DNA from: JBNKFQ01 sp050289385 | GTDB taxonomy: Bacteria > Pseudomonadota > Gammaproteobacteria > Pseudomonadales > Porticoccaceae | DNA length: 13,822 bases | Assembly (NCBI GenBank): GCA_050289385.1 | Contig: JBNKFQ010000104.1 | Span: 1 to 13,822 of the forward strand | Direction of reading: 5' to 3' | In this document: piece by piece, positions 1 to 6,466 of the stretch | Numbering within the stretch: position 1 is the stretch's first letter | How the letters are laid out: every line of letters starts with the position of its first letter | Notes under the pieces: model-generated | Told to the model about the DNA's origin: nothing | Databases searched by the model: none | The model's input: only the letters and a program-made list of their open reading frames with translations | Made by a program: the position numbers and the translations under genes

Positions 1-47
<47 letters not shown>

Positions 48-143
48 AATTGGCTGAAATAAAGTTCCCGAATCGGTCAAATTTTTACGGGGCTTGTCAC
101 GAAATACCGGATCTGTCACTCTGTTGAGCCGAGCATGGCGATG

Positions 144-179
144 GCCCGAATCTTTTTCGTCCAACATCCAACATCGAAC
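144..179. repeat. Right heptamer array and right arm of the inverted repeat
   Basis: Three heptamers, GTCCAAC, ATCCAAC and ATCGAAC (159-179), are the reverse complement of the GTTCGAT family found at 1-35, with one mismatch in each of two units. They are preceded by GCCCGAATCTT (144-154), which pairs with AAGATCGGGC at 38-47 if one base bulges out. The interval between the arms, 48-143, is about 96 bp and holds no recognisable gene. The arm ends ten bases before the Shine-Dalgarno of dnaQ, so the dnaQ promoter must lie inside or upstream of this element. Confidence 0.75.
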
Positions 180-199
180 ACCAAAATCAGGGAATGCAA

Positions 200-916
200 A
201 TGAGACAAGTCGTTCTGGATACCGAGACCACCGGTATCGAAACCTCTCAAGACCACCGCATTATCGAAATTGGCTGTGTAGAGCTGGAAGGGAGAAGACT
301 GACCGGGCGCCATTACCATCAATACATCAATCCACAGCGGGAAATAGACGCCGGTGCCCAGGAAGTCCACGGCATCACCTCTGACTTCCTGGCAGACAAG
401 CCCCTGTTTAAGCAGATCGCCAGCGAATTTCTGGAATTTGTCAACGGAGCAGAACTGATTATCCACAATGCCCCCTTCGACGTGGGTTTTATTGATCACG
501 AGTTGGGCAAGCTCGGTGGGCAATTTGGCCGGGTTGCCGACTATTGTTCCGTAACGGATACGCTGAGTATGGCGCGTAAGCTGCACCCGGGACAGAAAAA
601 CAATCTGGATGCTCTTTGCAAACGATATGACGTAAATAACTCACATCGTGACCTGCACGGCGCGTTGCTGGATGCGGAAATTCTGGCAGATGTGTATCTG
701 GTTATGACCGGTGGCCAGGTAATGCTGGGGCTCGGCAGCGGCGACCATGGAAACGAAACTGAAGATGGGCAGGCAATTCGGCGCCTGGACCAGAATCGCC
801 CCCACCTGAAAATCATACCTGCCGATGAGAAAGAACTTGACGCACATGCGCTCAAACTGAACCAAATAGACACAGCCAGCGGTGGTCAGTGCGTTTGGTT
901 AAAAAACGGCGGATAG
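200..916 (+). CDS. dnaQ: DNA polymerase III epsilon subunit (3'-5' proofreading exonuclease)
   Basis: This is the proofreading subunit of the replicative polymerase III core; the family removes mismatched 3' nucleotides and binds the alpha and theta subunits. All catalytic motifs are visible: ExoI DTET (Asp7, Glu9), ExoII HNAPFD (Asp94) and the ExoIII-epsilon motif with His153 and Asp158, with the same internal spacing as E. coli Asp12/Glu14, Asp103, His162/Asp167. The exonuclease domain covers about residues 3-172, and the more variable C-terminal tail (about 175-238) corresponds to the alpha-binding region. I chose ATG 200 because AGGGA at 189-193 sits six bases upstream; ATG 194, in frame, would abut that site with no spacing and adds only Met-Gln. 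Length is 238 aa, normal for the family. It converges on nhaB with only 8 bp between stop codons, leaving no room for a separate terminator. Confidence 0.96.
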   Translation: MRQVVLDTETTGIETSQDHRIIEIGCVELEGRRLTGRHYHQYINPQREIDAGAQEVHGITSDFLADKPLFKQIASEFLEFVNGAELIIHNAPFDVGFIDHELGKLGGQFGRVADYCSVTDTLSMARKLHPGQKNNLDALCKRYDVNNSHRDLHGALLDAEILADVYLVMTGGQVMLGLGSGDHGNETEDGQAIRRLDQNRPHLKIIPADEKELDAHALKLNQIDTASGGQCVWLKNGG

Positions 917-924
917 TATTGCCC

Positions 925-2430
925 TTAACTCATTCCCGCAATCGCCAGAATTCCCACCAAACTCAGCACAATTGTGTAAGGAAGGGCCATAACCACCATA
1001 CGGCCATAGGAAAGACGAATTAATGGCGCCAGGGCAGACGTGAGCAAAAACAGAAATGCTGCCTGGCCATTGGGGGTTGCGACACTGGGCAAATTGGTCC
1101 CGGTGTTGATTGCGATTGCAAGAATATTATAGTGCTCACGATCAATCGCACCGGTATCAAACATCTCTTTGACTTCATTAATGTATACGGTAGCAACAAA
1201 CACATTGTCGCTAATGGCAGACAATAAACCGTTGGCAGCGAAAAACATTACTGGCTGCGCACTTTCATCCATCTCCATAACGGCGTGAATAACAGGTGCA
1301 AACAAGTGCTGATCGTGAATAACAGCCACAATCGCGAAAAATACAACCAGCAATGCAGTAAACGGCAGGGCTTCCTCAAATGCGTGCCCGATACGATGCT
1401 CTTCAGTAATACCGTTGAATGCCGTAAGTAATACAATAATCAACAGACCAATCAGGCCGACCTCAGCGACGTGCAGAGCCAACCCCAGGACCAGAATAAT
1501 GGCAGCAACTGCCTGAACAACCAGAGATACTTTTTCACGAACGGTGCGTTTGCCGTCTTCGTGGGCATTAAACTGTTCCAGTACGGTGCGCACATTACCG
1601 GGTAGCACGTCGCCATAACCAAACCAGTGCATCTTTTCCAGCAACAGGCAGGTGACAAAACCACAGACCAGCACTGGCATGGTAACCGGGGCCATACGTG
1701 TGAAAAACTCAATAAAGTCCCAGTCCATTTTGGATGCAATCAGCAGATTTTGTGGTTCACCGACCAACGTACATACTCCGCCAAGGGCGGTGCCAACTGC
1801 ACCATGCATAATCAGACTGCGCAGAAATGAACGAAATTGCTCCAGGTCGCTGCGATGGAATTCCTGTACCGATGCATCATCACCGTGGTCGTGGCCATCT
1901 TGATAAAATTGTTTGCCGGAAGCGACCTTGTGATACACCGCATAAAAACCGATACCGACGCTGATGAGTACCGCCGTCACGGTAAGTGCGTCCAGAAAAG
2001 CTGACAAAACTGCGCCTACTGCAGAGAACATAAAAGACAGCAGCAATTTTGAACGCACGCCAACCAGCAAACGGGAGAATGTATACATCAGCAGGTCGCG
2101 CATAAAGTAGATGCCCGCCACCATAAACATCAATAGCAGAATCACTTTGAAGTTATCCGAGGCTTCGTGGTAAACCGCTTCCGGTGAAGTCATTCCCAGG
2201 ATCAGGGCTTCCACGGCAAGCAGGCCGCCGGGCTGCAGGGGATAGCACTTAAGCGCCATGGCCAGCGTAAAAATAAACTCAGCAATCAGAAGCCAGCCTG
2301 TCGCGTAAGGACCGATTGTGGATACCAGTATCGGGTTCAGAACCAGGAAGCCCAGTATAGTGAATTTATACCACTCTGGAGAGTTACCGAGGAAGTTATT
2401 GGTAAAGGCCTTGAATACTGACTGCTGCAT
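925..2430 (-). CDS. nhaB: Na+/H+ antiporter NhaB
   Basis: This inner-membrane secondary transporter exchanges cytoplasmic Na+ for external protons and supports sodium and pH homeostasis. The 501-residue product (E. coli NhaB is about 513) begins with the family-typical opening around NNFLGNSPEWYKFTI. It contains about a dozen hydrophobic segments over its whole length, and the C-terminal third carries the conserved stretch near SAISDNVFVATVYINEV followed by NTGTNLPSVATPNGQAAF. Two short acidic/His-rich soluble loops are visible, one around residues 175-195 (GHDHGDD). It starts at ATG 2430; a GGAG lies about ten bases upstream, which is a loose spacing. Its transcript is divergent from nudC and convergent with dnaQ. 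The sequence appears intact, with no frameshift. Confidence 0.95.
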   Translation of the reverse strand: MQQSVFKAFTNNFLGNSPEWYKFTILGFLVLNPILVSTIGPYATGWLLIAEFIFTLAMALKCYPLQPGGLLAVEALILGMTSPEAVYHEASDNFKVILLLMFMVAGIYFMRDLLMYTFSRLLVGVRSKLLLSFMFSAVGAVLSAFLDALTVTAVLISVGIGFYAVYHKVASGKQFYQDGHDHGDDASVQEFHRSDLEQFRSFLRSLIMHGAVGTALGGVCTLVGEPQNLLIASKMDWDFIEFFTRMAPVTMPVLVCGFVTCLLLEKMHWFGYGDVLPGNVRTVLEQFNAHEDGKRTVREKVSLVVQAVAAIILVLGLALHVAEVGLIGLLIIVLLTAFNGITEEHRIGHAFEEALPFTALLVVFFAIVAVIHDQHLFAPVIHAVMEMDESAQPVMFFAANGLLSAISDNVFVATVYINEVKEMFDTGAIDREHYNILAIAINTGTNLPSVATPNGQAAFLFLLTSALAPLIRLSYGRMVVMALPYTIVLSLVGILAIAGMS

Positions 2431-2605
2431 CGTCTACCGGCTCCAGTGTTGGCTGAAAGTTAAGGCGCTATAATGGCCGCGAACACTATCTTGCATTCGC
2501 GCTTTTTGCAAGCCCTGGTTGCCTTCAAATGTAGGGCTGACAGGGCTGACAGCATTTTTTGCTTTATAGCAAAAGGCGGTTTTTGACAATTTTCAGGAGT
2601 CGCAA
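2431..2605. other. Divergent nhaB / nudC intergenic region
   Basis: These 175 bp separate the two divergent start codons. They contain a consensus -10 on the plus strand (2469-2474), a perfect 9-bp tandem duplication AGGGCTGAC (2533-2541 and 2542-2550), and a small hairpin TTTTGCT (2557-2563) / AGCAAAA (2568-2574) with a TTAT loop, located about 30 bases before the nudC start. On the minus strand TTGCAA (complement of 2506-2511) followed 17 bp later by TAGTGT is a weak candidate promoter for nhaB. No ORF is supported here. Confidence 0.6.
2469..2474 (+). promoter_or_regulatory. Candidate -10 box for nudC
   Basis: A perfect TATAAT lies 132 bases upstream of the nudC start codon. The sequence 16-17 bp upstream (around 2446-2452) does not resemble TTGACA, so only the -10 half is convincing. 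If used, it would give a leader of about 125 nt that includes the 9-bp tandem duplication and the TTTTGCT/AGCAAAA hairpin. Confidence 0.4.
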
Positions 2606-3448
2606 GTGTCAGAGAAAGCCAAAACGGTGCCAGGTTATACTCCCTGCCATCTTAGCCATCTTGATTGGCAGCAAGGGAAATTTCTGGCGGTCAAAAACAG
2701 TGAATTGATCCTGCCCGGGAGTGCACCCGACAAGTTATTCTGGAGTTTTAAGCAACGCCAAAAGTTAAAACCCCTGATCCACGCGGAGCACTATATTGGA
2801 CATTATCAAGAAAAAGCATGCTGGGCATGTGATATTCGGGAAGATGAGCACGCCAGCGAGCAAAGTGAGGCGAGAAGTATTCGCAGTCTGTTAGGGCAGT
2901 ACCCGGATGACCTTTTTCAACTGGCAGGCACAGGGACGCAATTGGTCCGCTGGTATCAGGACCACCGTTTCTGCGGTCGCTGTGGCGCCCTCACAGAAGT
3001 GCTCGACAATGAAACAGCGACTTGCTGCAATGTTTGTGAGCTTCATTTTTATCCCCGGCTTTCGCCTTGCGCGATTGTATTGGTTACCAGGGGTGACCAT
3101 TGTTTGCTGGCCAAAAACGCCAACTGCCAAACAGACTACTACAGCTGTTTGGCAGGTTACGTGGAACCGGGGGAAACACTCGAGCAAACGGTACATCGTG
3201 AGGTATATGAGGAAGTAGGGGTAAACGTTACCCGGCTTCGTTATTTCGGGAGCCAGCCATGGCCATTCCCGGGGCAGTTGATGCTGGGTTTCCACGTGGA
3301 CTACGATGGTGGTGATATCAGGCCCGATGGAGTTGAAATTGTAGACGCAGGCTGGTTTCGCTACGATAATCTACCGCCACGCCCAACCCCGGAATCCTTG
3401 TCAGGCAAATTGATTCAGGATTTTGTTCTGTCACGGCGGAAACGTTAA
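2606..3448 (+). CDS. nudC: NAD(H) pyrophosphatase / NAD-capped RNA hydrolase NudC
   Basis: This Nudix hydrolase cleaves NADH to NMNH and AMP and, in E. coli, removes NAD caps from RNA. The zinc ribbon ligands are Cys123, Cys126, Cys141 and Cys144, with the 3-15-3 spacing of E. coli NudC. The Nudix box runs from Gly184 to Val206 and fits GX5EX7REUXEEXGU exactly (Gly184, Glu190, Arg198-Glu199, Glu202-Glu203, Gly205). The NudC-specific SQPWPFP motif follows at 216-222, although the usual trailing Ser is replaced by Gln in GQLM. Length is 280 aa, slightly longer than E. coli (257) because of the N-terminal domain. The start is GTG 2606, supported by CAGGAG at 2594-2599 six bases upstream. sohB follows 90 bp later on the same strand and may be co-transcribed. 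Confidence 0.95.
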   Translation: MSEKAKTVPGYTPCHLSHLDWQQGKFLAVKNSELILPGSAPDKLFWSFKQRQKLKPLIHAEHYIGHYQEKACWACDIREDEHASEQSEARSIRSLLGQYPDDLFQLAGTGTQLVRWYQDHRFCGRCGALTEVLDNETATCCNVCELHFYPRLSPCAIVLVTRGDHCLLAKNANCQTDYYSCLAGYVEPGETLEQTVHREVYEEVGVNVTRLRYFGSQPWPFPGQLMLGFHVDYDGGDIRPDGVEIVDAGWFRYDNLPPRPTPESLSGKLIQDFVLSRRKR

Positions 3449-3538
3449 TGGGGGTAAAATGCCTGTGTCGGGTATAGCAGGGGCTGTTCAGGCTGGCTTT
3501 GATGGCCGGTTATTCGTATTAAAATCAGGAGAATCATC

Positions 3539-4564
3539 TTGGAGTTTTTGACTGAGTATGGACTGTTTCTGGCCAAAGCCGTAACCATCGTTGTGGCTCT
3601 GGGTTTGATCGCTGGTATTATTGCCGCCGCAAGTGGCCGCGGCAAAAAGCCGGAAAAGGGCAAGCTGGAGATTCTGCGCCTCAATGAATTTGTCGACGAA
3701 ATGCACGGCGCCGTACAAGAAGCTGTGCTGGATAAAACAGCGATAAAAGAAGTAAAAAAACAGCGAAAGAAGGCAGAAAAAGACAGCAAGGAAAAAGATA
3801 AAGAATCCAGGAAACGGGTTTTTGTGCTCAATTTCAAGGGCGATATTCGCGCTACGGCACTGTCCCACTTGCGGGAAGAAGTCACTGCAATATTAGCTGA
3901 AGCGACAAAGCAGGATGAGGTTGTTGTAAAGCTTGAAAGCGGTGGTGGCGCCGTCCACAGTTATGGCCTCGCTGCCAGCCAGCTGGATCGAATTCGTAAA
4001 AAGGAAATTCCGTTGACTGCCTGTGTCGACAAAGTTGCCGCCAGCGGCGGCTATATGATGGCCTGTGTTGCCGACAAAATACTGAGCGCTCCTTTTGCCA
4101 TGATTGGCTCTATCGGCGTTATCGGGCAACTGCCCAATTTTAGTCGTTTGTTGAAAAAGCATGATATCGACTTTGAACAACACACTGCCGGTGAATACAA
4201 ACGCACCTTGACGATGTTGGGTGAAAATACCGATGCCGACCGCGAAAAATTTCGGGAAGACTTGACCGAAATTCATGATCAGTTCAAGCAGTACGTGTCG
4301 GAGCGCCGCCAGAATCTTGATGTAGACAAAATTGCGACAGGCGAAGTCTGGCTGGGTAATCGGGCCAAAGAGTTGGGACTGGTAGACGAAGTTTTGACCA
4401 GTGATGAATACCTGGTGGAGCAAATGGAGTCAGCGGATTTATTCGAAGTCAGTTATGTCCAGAAAAAAAGTTTGCCCGAAAAACTGGGTATGGCTGCAGA
4501 TGGCAGTATTGACAGGGTAATTACTCGCTGGATTCAGCGCTTGAATACGGGAAGGTTTTTTTAG
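3539..4564 (+). CDS. sohB: Inner-membrane serine protease SohB (S49 signal peptide peptidase family)
   Basis: This is an S49-family peptidase anchored in the inner membrane with its protease domain outside the cytoplasm; SohB of E. coli was found as a multicopy suppressor of degP loss. Residues 9-31 form a transmembrane anchor. A very Lys/Glu-rich, probably coiled, segment follows at about 64-92. The catalytic Ser169 sits in AASGGY, and the general-base Lys221 lies in GEYKRTLTM, 52 residues later as in E. coli (Ser178/Lys230). Length is 341 aa, typical of the family. The start codon is TTG 3539, unusual but backed by AGGAGAA (3527-3533) at good spacing and by the family-typical opening MEFLTEYGLFLAK. 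The last codons form a run of T residues before TAG. It converges on the CPA2 antiporter across a repeat-filled gap. Confidence 0.94.
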   Translation: MEFLTEYGLFLAKAVTIVVALGLIAGIIAAASGRGKKPEKGKLEILRLNEFVDEMHGAVQEAVLDKTAIKEVKKQRKKAEKDSKEKDKESRKRVFVLNFKGDIRATALSHLREEVTAILAEATKQDEVVVKLESGGGAVHSYGLAASQLDRIRKKEIPLTACVDKVAASGGYMMACVADKILSAPFAMIGSIGVIGQLPNFSRLLKKHDIDFEQHTAGEYKRTLTMLGENTDADREKFREDLTEIHDQFKQYVSERRQNLDVDKIATGEVWLGNRAKELGLVDEVLTSDEYLVEQMESADLFEVSYVQKKSLPEKLGMAADGSIDRVITRWIQRLNTGRFF

Positions 4565-4586
4565 TAACGATCTAACCCCGGACAGG

Positions 4587-4616
4587 TGTAGGGAACGGTC
4601 GCGACCGTTCCGTACA
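4587..4616. repeat. Near-perfect 30-bp palindrome (REP-like)
   Basis: The segment has TCGCGA at its centre and GTAGGGAACGG / CCGTTCCGTAC at its ends. Every base pairs except one position (4612, G where C is expected). It begins 23 bases after the sohB stop codon. Its right half is also the first unit of the adjacent 15-bp tandem array. No T-tract follows on either strand, so a classical intrinsic terminator is unlikely. A REP-like RNA-stabilising or transcript-end structure shared by the two convergent genes is a reasonable guess. Confidence 0.8.
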
Positions 4617-4695
4617 TCACCGTTCCCTACATCACCGTTCCCTACATAACCGTTCCGTACATCACCCCATTCCGCACATCACCGCTCCTTACATC
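4604..4695. repeat. Six tandem copies of a 15-bp unit ACCGTTCC(C/G)TACATC
   Basis: The units are 4604-4618, 4619-4633, 4634-4648 and 4649-4663, then a 17-bp diverged copy at 4664-4680, and a last copy at 4681-4695. Units 1-4 differ only at the C/G position and the last base. The fifth has a 2-bp insertion and substitutions. The last unit runs into the stop codon of the antiporter gene (complement of 4694-4696). There are no spacers, so this is not a CRISPR array. Confidence 0.9.
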
Positions 4696-5860
4696 AGTCT
4701 CTTCTCAGTCGATCATTGACAGCAATGGGGTTGGGAAAGCCAAAAACAACAATGTAGCTGGAAATCAGAAACGTCAGAATGGCCGTTGCCTGAATCGCAT
4801 GCGAGGCTTCGGTGCTGATCAGTGATCCACTAAATGCAACATAGGCAATTAACAGCGAAAATTCGCTGATCTGACCCAAACGAAAACCGATGTCCCACGC
4901 CAGCGGTTTTTTTTCACTTTGGCGCTTGAGTAAAAAGCGAAACGTAACCGGCTTGAGGATCAACATAACGGCTGCCAGCACCAGCGCAACGCCAAAAATT
5001 TCCGGTAGCAGCCCCAAGTTAAATCCGGCTCCCAGCGCGACAAAGAACAGGATCAGAAAAAAATCTCGCAACGGCTTCAGGCTGAGCGCAATGTATTGTG
5101 AAATTGGACTGGTTGCGATGGTTATACCCGCCAGAAAAGCGCCAATTTCGCGGGACAAACCCACCGTCTCGGAAAGCTCGGCCATGCCCAGGCACCATCC
5201 GATGGCCAGCAGGAAAACGTATTCACTCACTCGGTCAAACCTGGCAAACAGCTTTAACAAACCGTAACGCACTACAGCAACTGCCAATCCGGTCAACAGC
5301 GGAAGGGCCAGCAGTGTCTTGCCAATTTGCATTAAATCGATTTGACCGGCGTCACCACTCAACAGCACCAGCAAGACAAAGATCGCAAGAAAGTCCTGCA
5401 TCAACAAGAGACCTACCATCATCTCGCCCATATGGCGGTGATGCAGAATGGTTACCGGCAGCAGTTTGATCCCGATAATGGTGCTGGAAAACATCATCGC
5501 CAGGCCGATAACCAGGTTTTCCATTGGGGTAAAACCGAATAAATACCCAATTCCGTAGCCCGTGAGTGCAAATAAAGCTGAACTGATCACGGTAATATGT
5601 GTAACTTTGCGAAACACCTTGAGCAGGGATTGCGGCTGCATATCCAGGCCCAGCAAAAACAGCAGGAAAATAATGCCGATATGTGAAATATCGGTTAGTA
5701 CTTTTATATCGGTAAGCCAACCCATGCCATAAGGCCCTATCAGAGCGCCCAGGGCAATATATACCACCAGCAGAGGTTGCCTGCCGTACAGAGCCAGGGA
5801 GGCAATCACTGCGGCTCCAGTAAAGATCAGAAAAAATGATTGAAAGACAGATTCCACCAC
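4694..5860 (-). CDS. CPA2-family monovalent cation:proton antiporter (KefB-like membrane domain)
   Basis: This predicted inner-membrane transporter of the Na+/H+ exchanger superfamily has 388 aa and about 11-12 hydrophobic segments over its full length. Family hallmarks are GALIGPYGMG near residues 38-47, FLLFLLGLDM at 65-74, SSTIIGIKLLP at 125-135, the ion-path Asp156 in LLMQDFLAI, and GAFLAGITIA in the C-terminal half. The cytoplasmic RCK/TrkA-N domain found in KefB and KefC is absent and no remnant follows, so gating by glutathione adducts should not be assumed. Whether it carries K+, Na+ or both cannot be read from the sequence. The start is GTG 5860, with AGGGA nine bases upstream; a second GTG follows immediately. 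The last four residues and the stop codon lie at the edge of the 15-bp repeat array. Confidence 0.88.
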   Translation of the reverse strand: MVESVFQSFFLIFTGAAVIASLALYGRQPLLVVYIALGALIGPYGMGWLTDIKVLTDISHIGIIFLLFLLGLDMQPQSLLKVFRKVTHITVISSALFALTGYGIGYLFGFTPMENLVIGLAMMFSSTIIGIKLLPVTILHHRHMGEMMVGLLLMQDFLAIFVLLVLLSGDAGQIDLMQIGKTLLALPLLTGLAVAVVRYGLLKLFARFDRVSEYVFLLAIGWCLGMAELSETVGLSREIGAFLAGITIATSPISQYIALSLKPLRDFFLILFFVALGAGFNLGLLPEIFGVALVLAAVMLILKPVTFRFLLKRQSEKKPLAWDIGFRLGQISEFSLLIAYVAFSGSLISTEASHAIQATAILTFLISSYIVVFGFPNPIAVNDRLRRD

Positions 5861-6028
5861 AATGTTGAGTCCCTGTACTTTTTCACTGCTATCCCCTTCG
5901 CTACTATCTCCTGTTCAGGCGTTTCGATCAAGCATCAGGTTCCTGTTGAGCACCTTGCCTTGGATCTGGGATCTTATGCTAGAATGGCGGCCCGATAATG
6001 TACTGACTTTATGGCTCAGGAGAAAGAG
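5861..6028. other. Divergent intergenic region upstream of the 37-codon ORF
   Basis: These 168 bp separate the antiporter start from the small plus-strand ORF. On the plus strand TTGCCT (5955-5960) and TAGAAT (5980-5985) are separated by 19 bp, a loose fit to a sigma-70 promoter. TATGCT (5975-5980) is another possible -10. No ORF with a ribosome binding site was found within the region itself. Confidence 0.35.
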
Positions 6029-6142
6029 ATGGCTGAATCACGTAATGATAGCAACAACGACAGCAAGGTAGATGCCTGGGCAGCGGTGGCGTTGCTTGCA
6101 ATGGCGGTTTCTGCGGCCATTTACTGGCTCAGTACTCTGTAA
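6029..6142 (+). CDS. Small single-span membrane protein, 37 aa, unknown function
   Basis: I do not recognise a named family. The ORF opens with a polar, Asn/Ser/Asp-rich stretch (about residues 1-14) followed by one hydrophobic segment (about 16-35, AWAAVALLAMAVSAAIYWL) and ends two residues later. This is the architecture of a small single-pass inner-membrane protein with a cytoplasmic N-terminus. The start is supported by an unusually good AGGAG at 6018-6022, six bases upstream of ATG 6029. An in-frame ATG at 6011 lacks a site and would overlap this one. A possible promoter lies at 5955-5985. The next gene, DUF2970, is convergent, 99 bp away, and is itself a one-span membrane protein. The good ribosome binding site and clean membrane segment argue for a real gene, but only conservation can prove it. 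Confidence 0.6.
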   Translation: MAESRNDSNNDSKVDAWAAVALLAMAVSAAIYWLSTL

Positions 6143-6241
6143 AAGGCTTGGACGACAACGACAATAGAAGAGGGCGTTCCACCACTTTGGCAACATGGAT
6201 AGCCCTCGTGTTTGCACTCCAGCGGTTCCATTCTGGCACTA
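6143..6241. other. Convergent gap between the small ORF and DUF2970
   Basis: These 99 bp contain GAGGGC (6170-6175) and GCCCTC (6202-6207), a 6-bp inverted repeat with a 26-base loop, too open to call a terminator. I see no T-tract adjacent to it and no ORF here. Confidence 0.35.
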
Positions 6242-6454
6242 TCATTGAGCTGACTTCAGCACCACTTGCACAATGGTGATAATGGTCGCGACAAACAACA
6301 CACCGAAAATAACGCCGGCAATAACATATGTTTTGACATTGCCGTGCTTGAAATCCCGCTCCCGGTTTTTGTCACTCTGAACACCAATCGCAGCAGCGAA
6401 AACACTGCTGATTATCTGGCGCAAGGTTGGTTTTGATTTATTTTCCTGACTCAT
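6242..6454 (-). CDS. DUF2970 family single-span membrane protein
   Basis: This 70-aa product matches the DUF2970 pattern: a basic N-terminal region with the hallmark LRQIISSVFAAAIGVQSDKNRERDF (split here as residues 11-21 and 22-35), then one transmembrane helix at about 43-66. Its function is unknown. The ATG at 6454 lies 12 bp after the metH stop codon, and the only Shine-Dalgarno-like stretch (GAGGG) overlaps the metH stop, which suggests translational coupling and co-transcription with metH. DUF2970 genes are often found beside metH in gammaproteobacteria, to my knowledge, but no biochemical link is established. The C-terminal end faces the small plus-strand membrane ORF. Confidence 0.85.
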   Translation of the reverse strand: MSQENKSKPTLRQIISSVFAAAIGVQSDKNRERDFKHGNVKTYVIAGVIFGVLFVATIITIVQVVLKSAQ

Positions 6455-6466
6455 AATCGTCGGCCC

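Noticed and set aside
2583..2588. Perfect TTGACA just before nudC as a -35 box
   Set aside because: A -10 at normal spacing would fall at or after the GTG start codon and is not TATAAT-like.
3445..3885. Minus-strand frame opposite the start of sohB
   Set aside because: It is antisense to the SohB anchor and charged segment; the low-complexity Lys-rich coding strand explains the long Phe/Leu-rich reverse frame.
4587..4695. CRISPR array or intrinsic terminator at the 15-bp repeats
   Set aside because: The units are contiguous without spacers, and no T-tract follows the palindrome on either strand.
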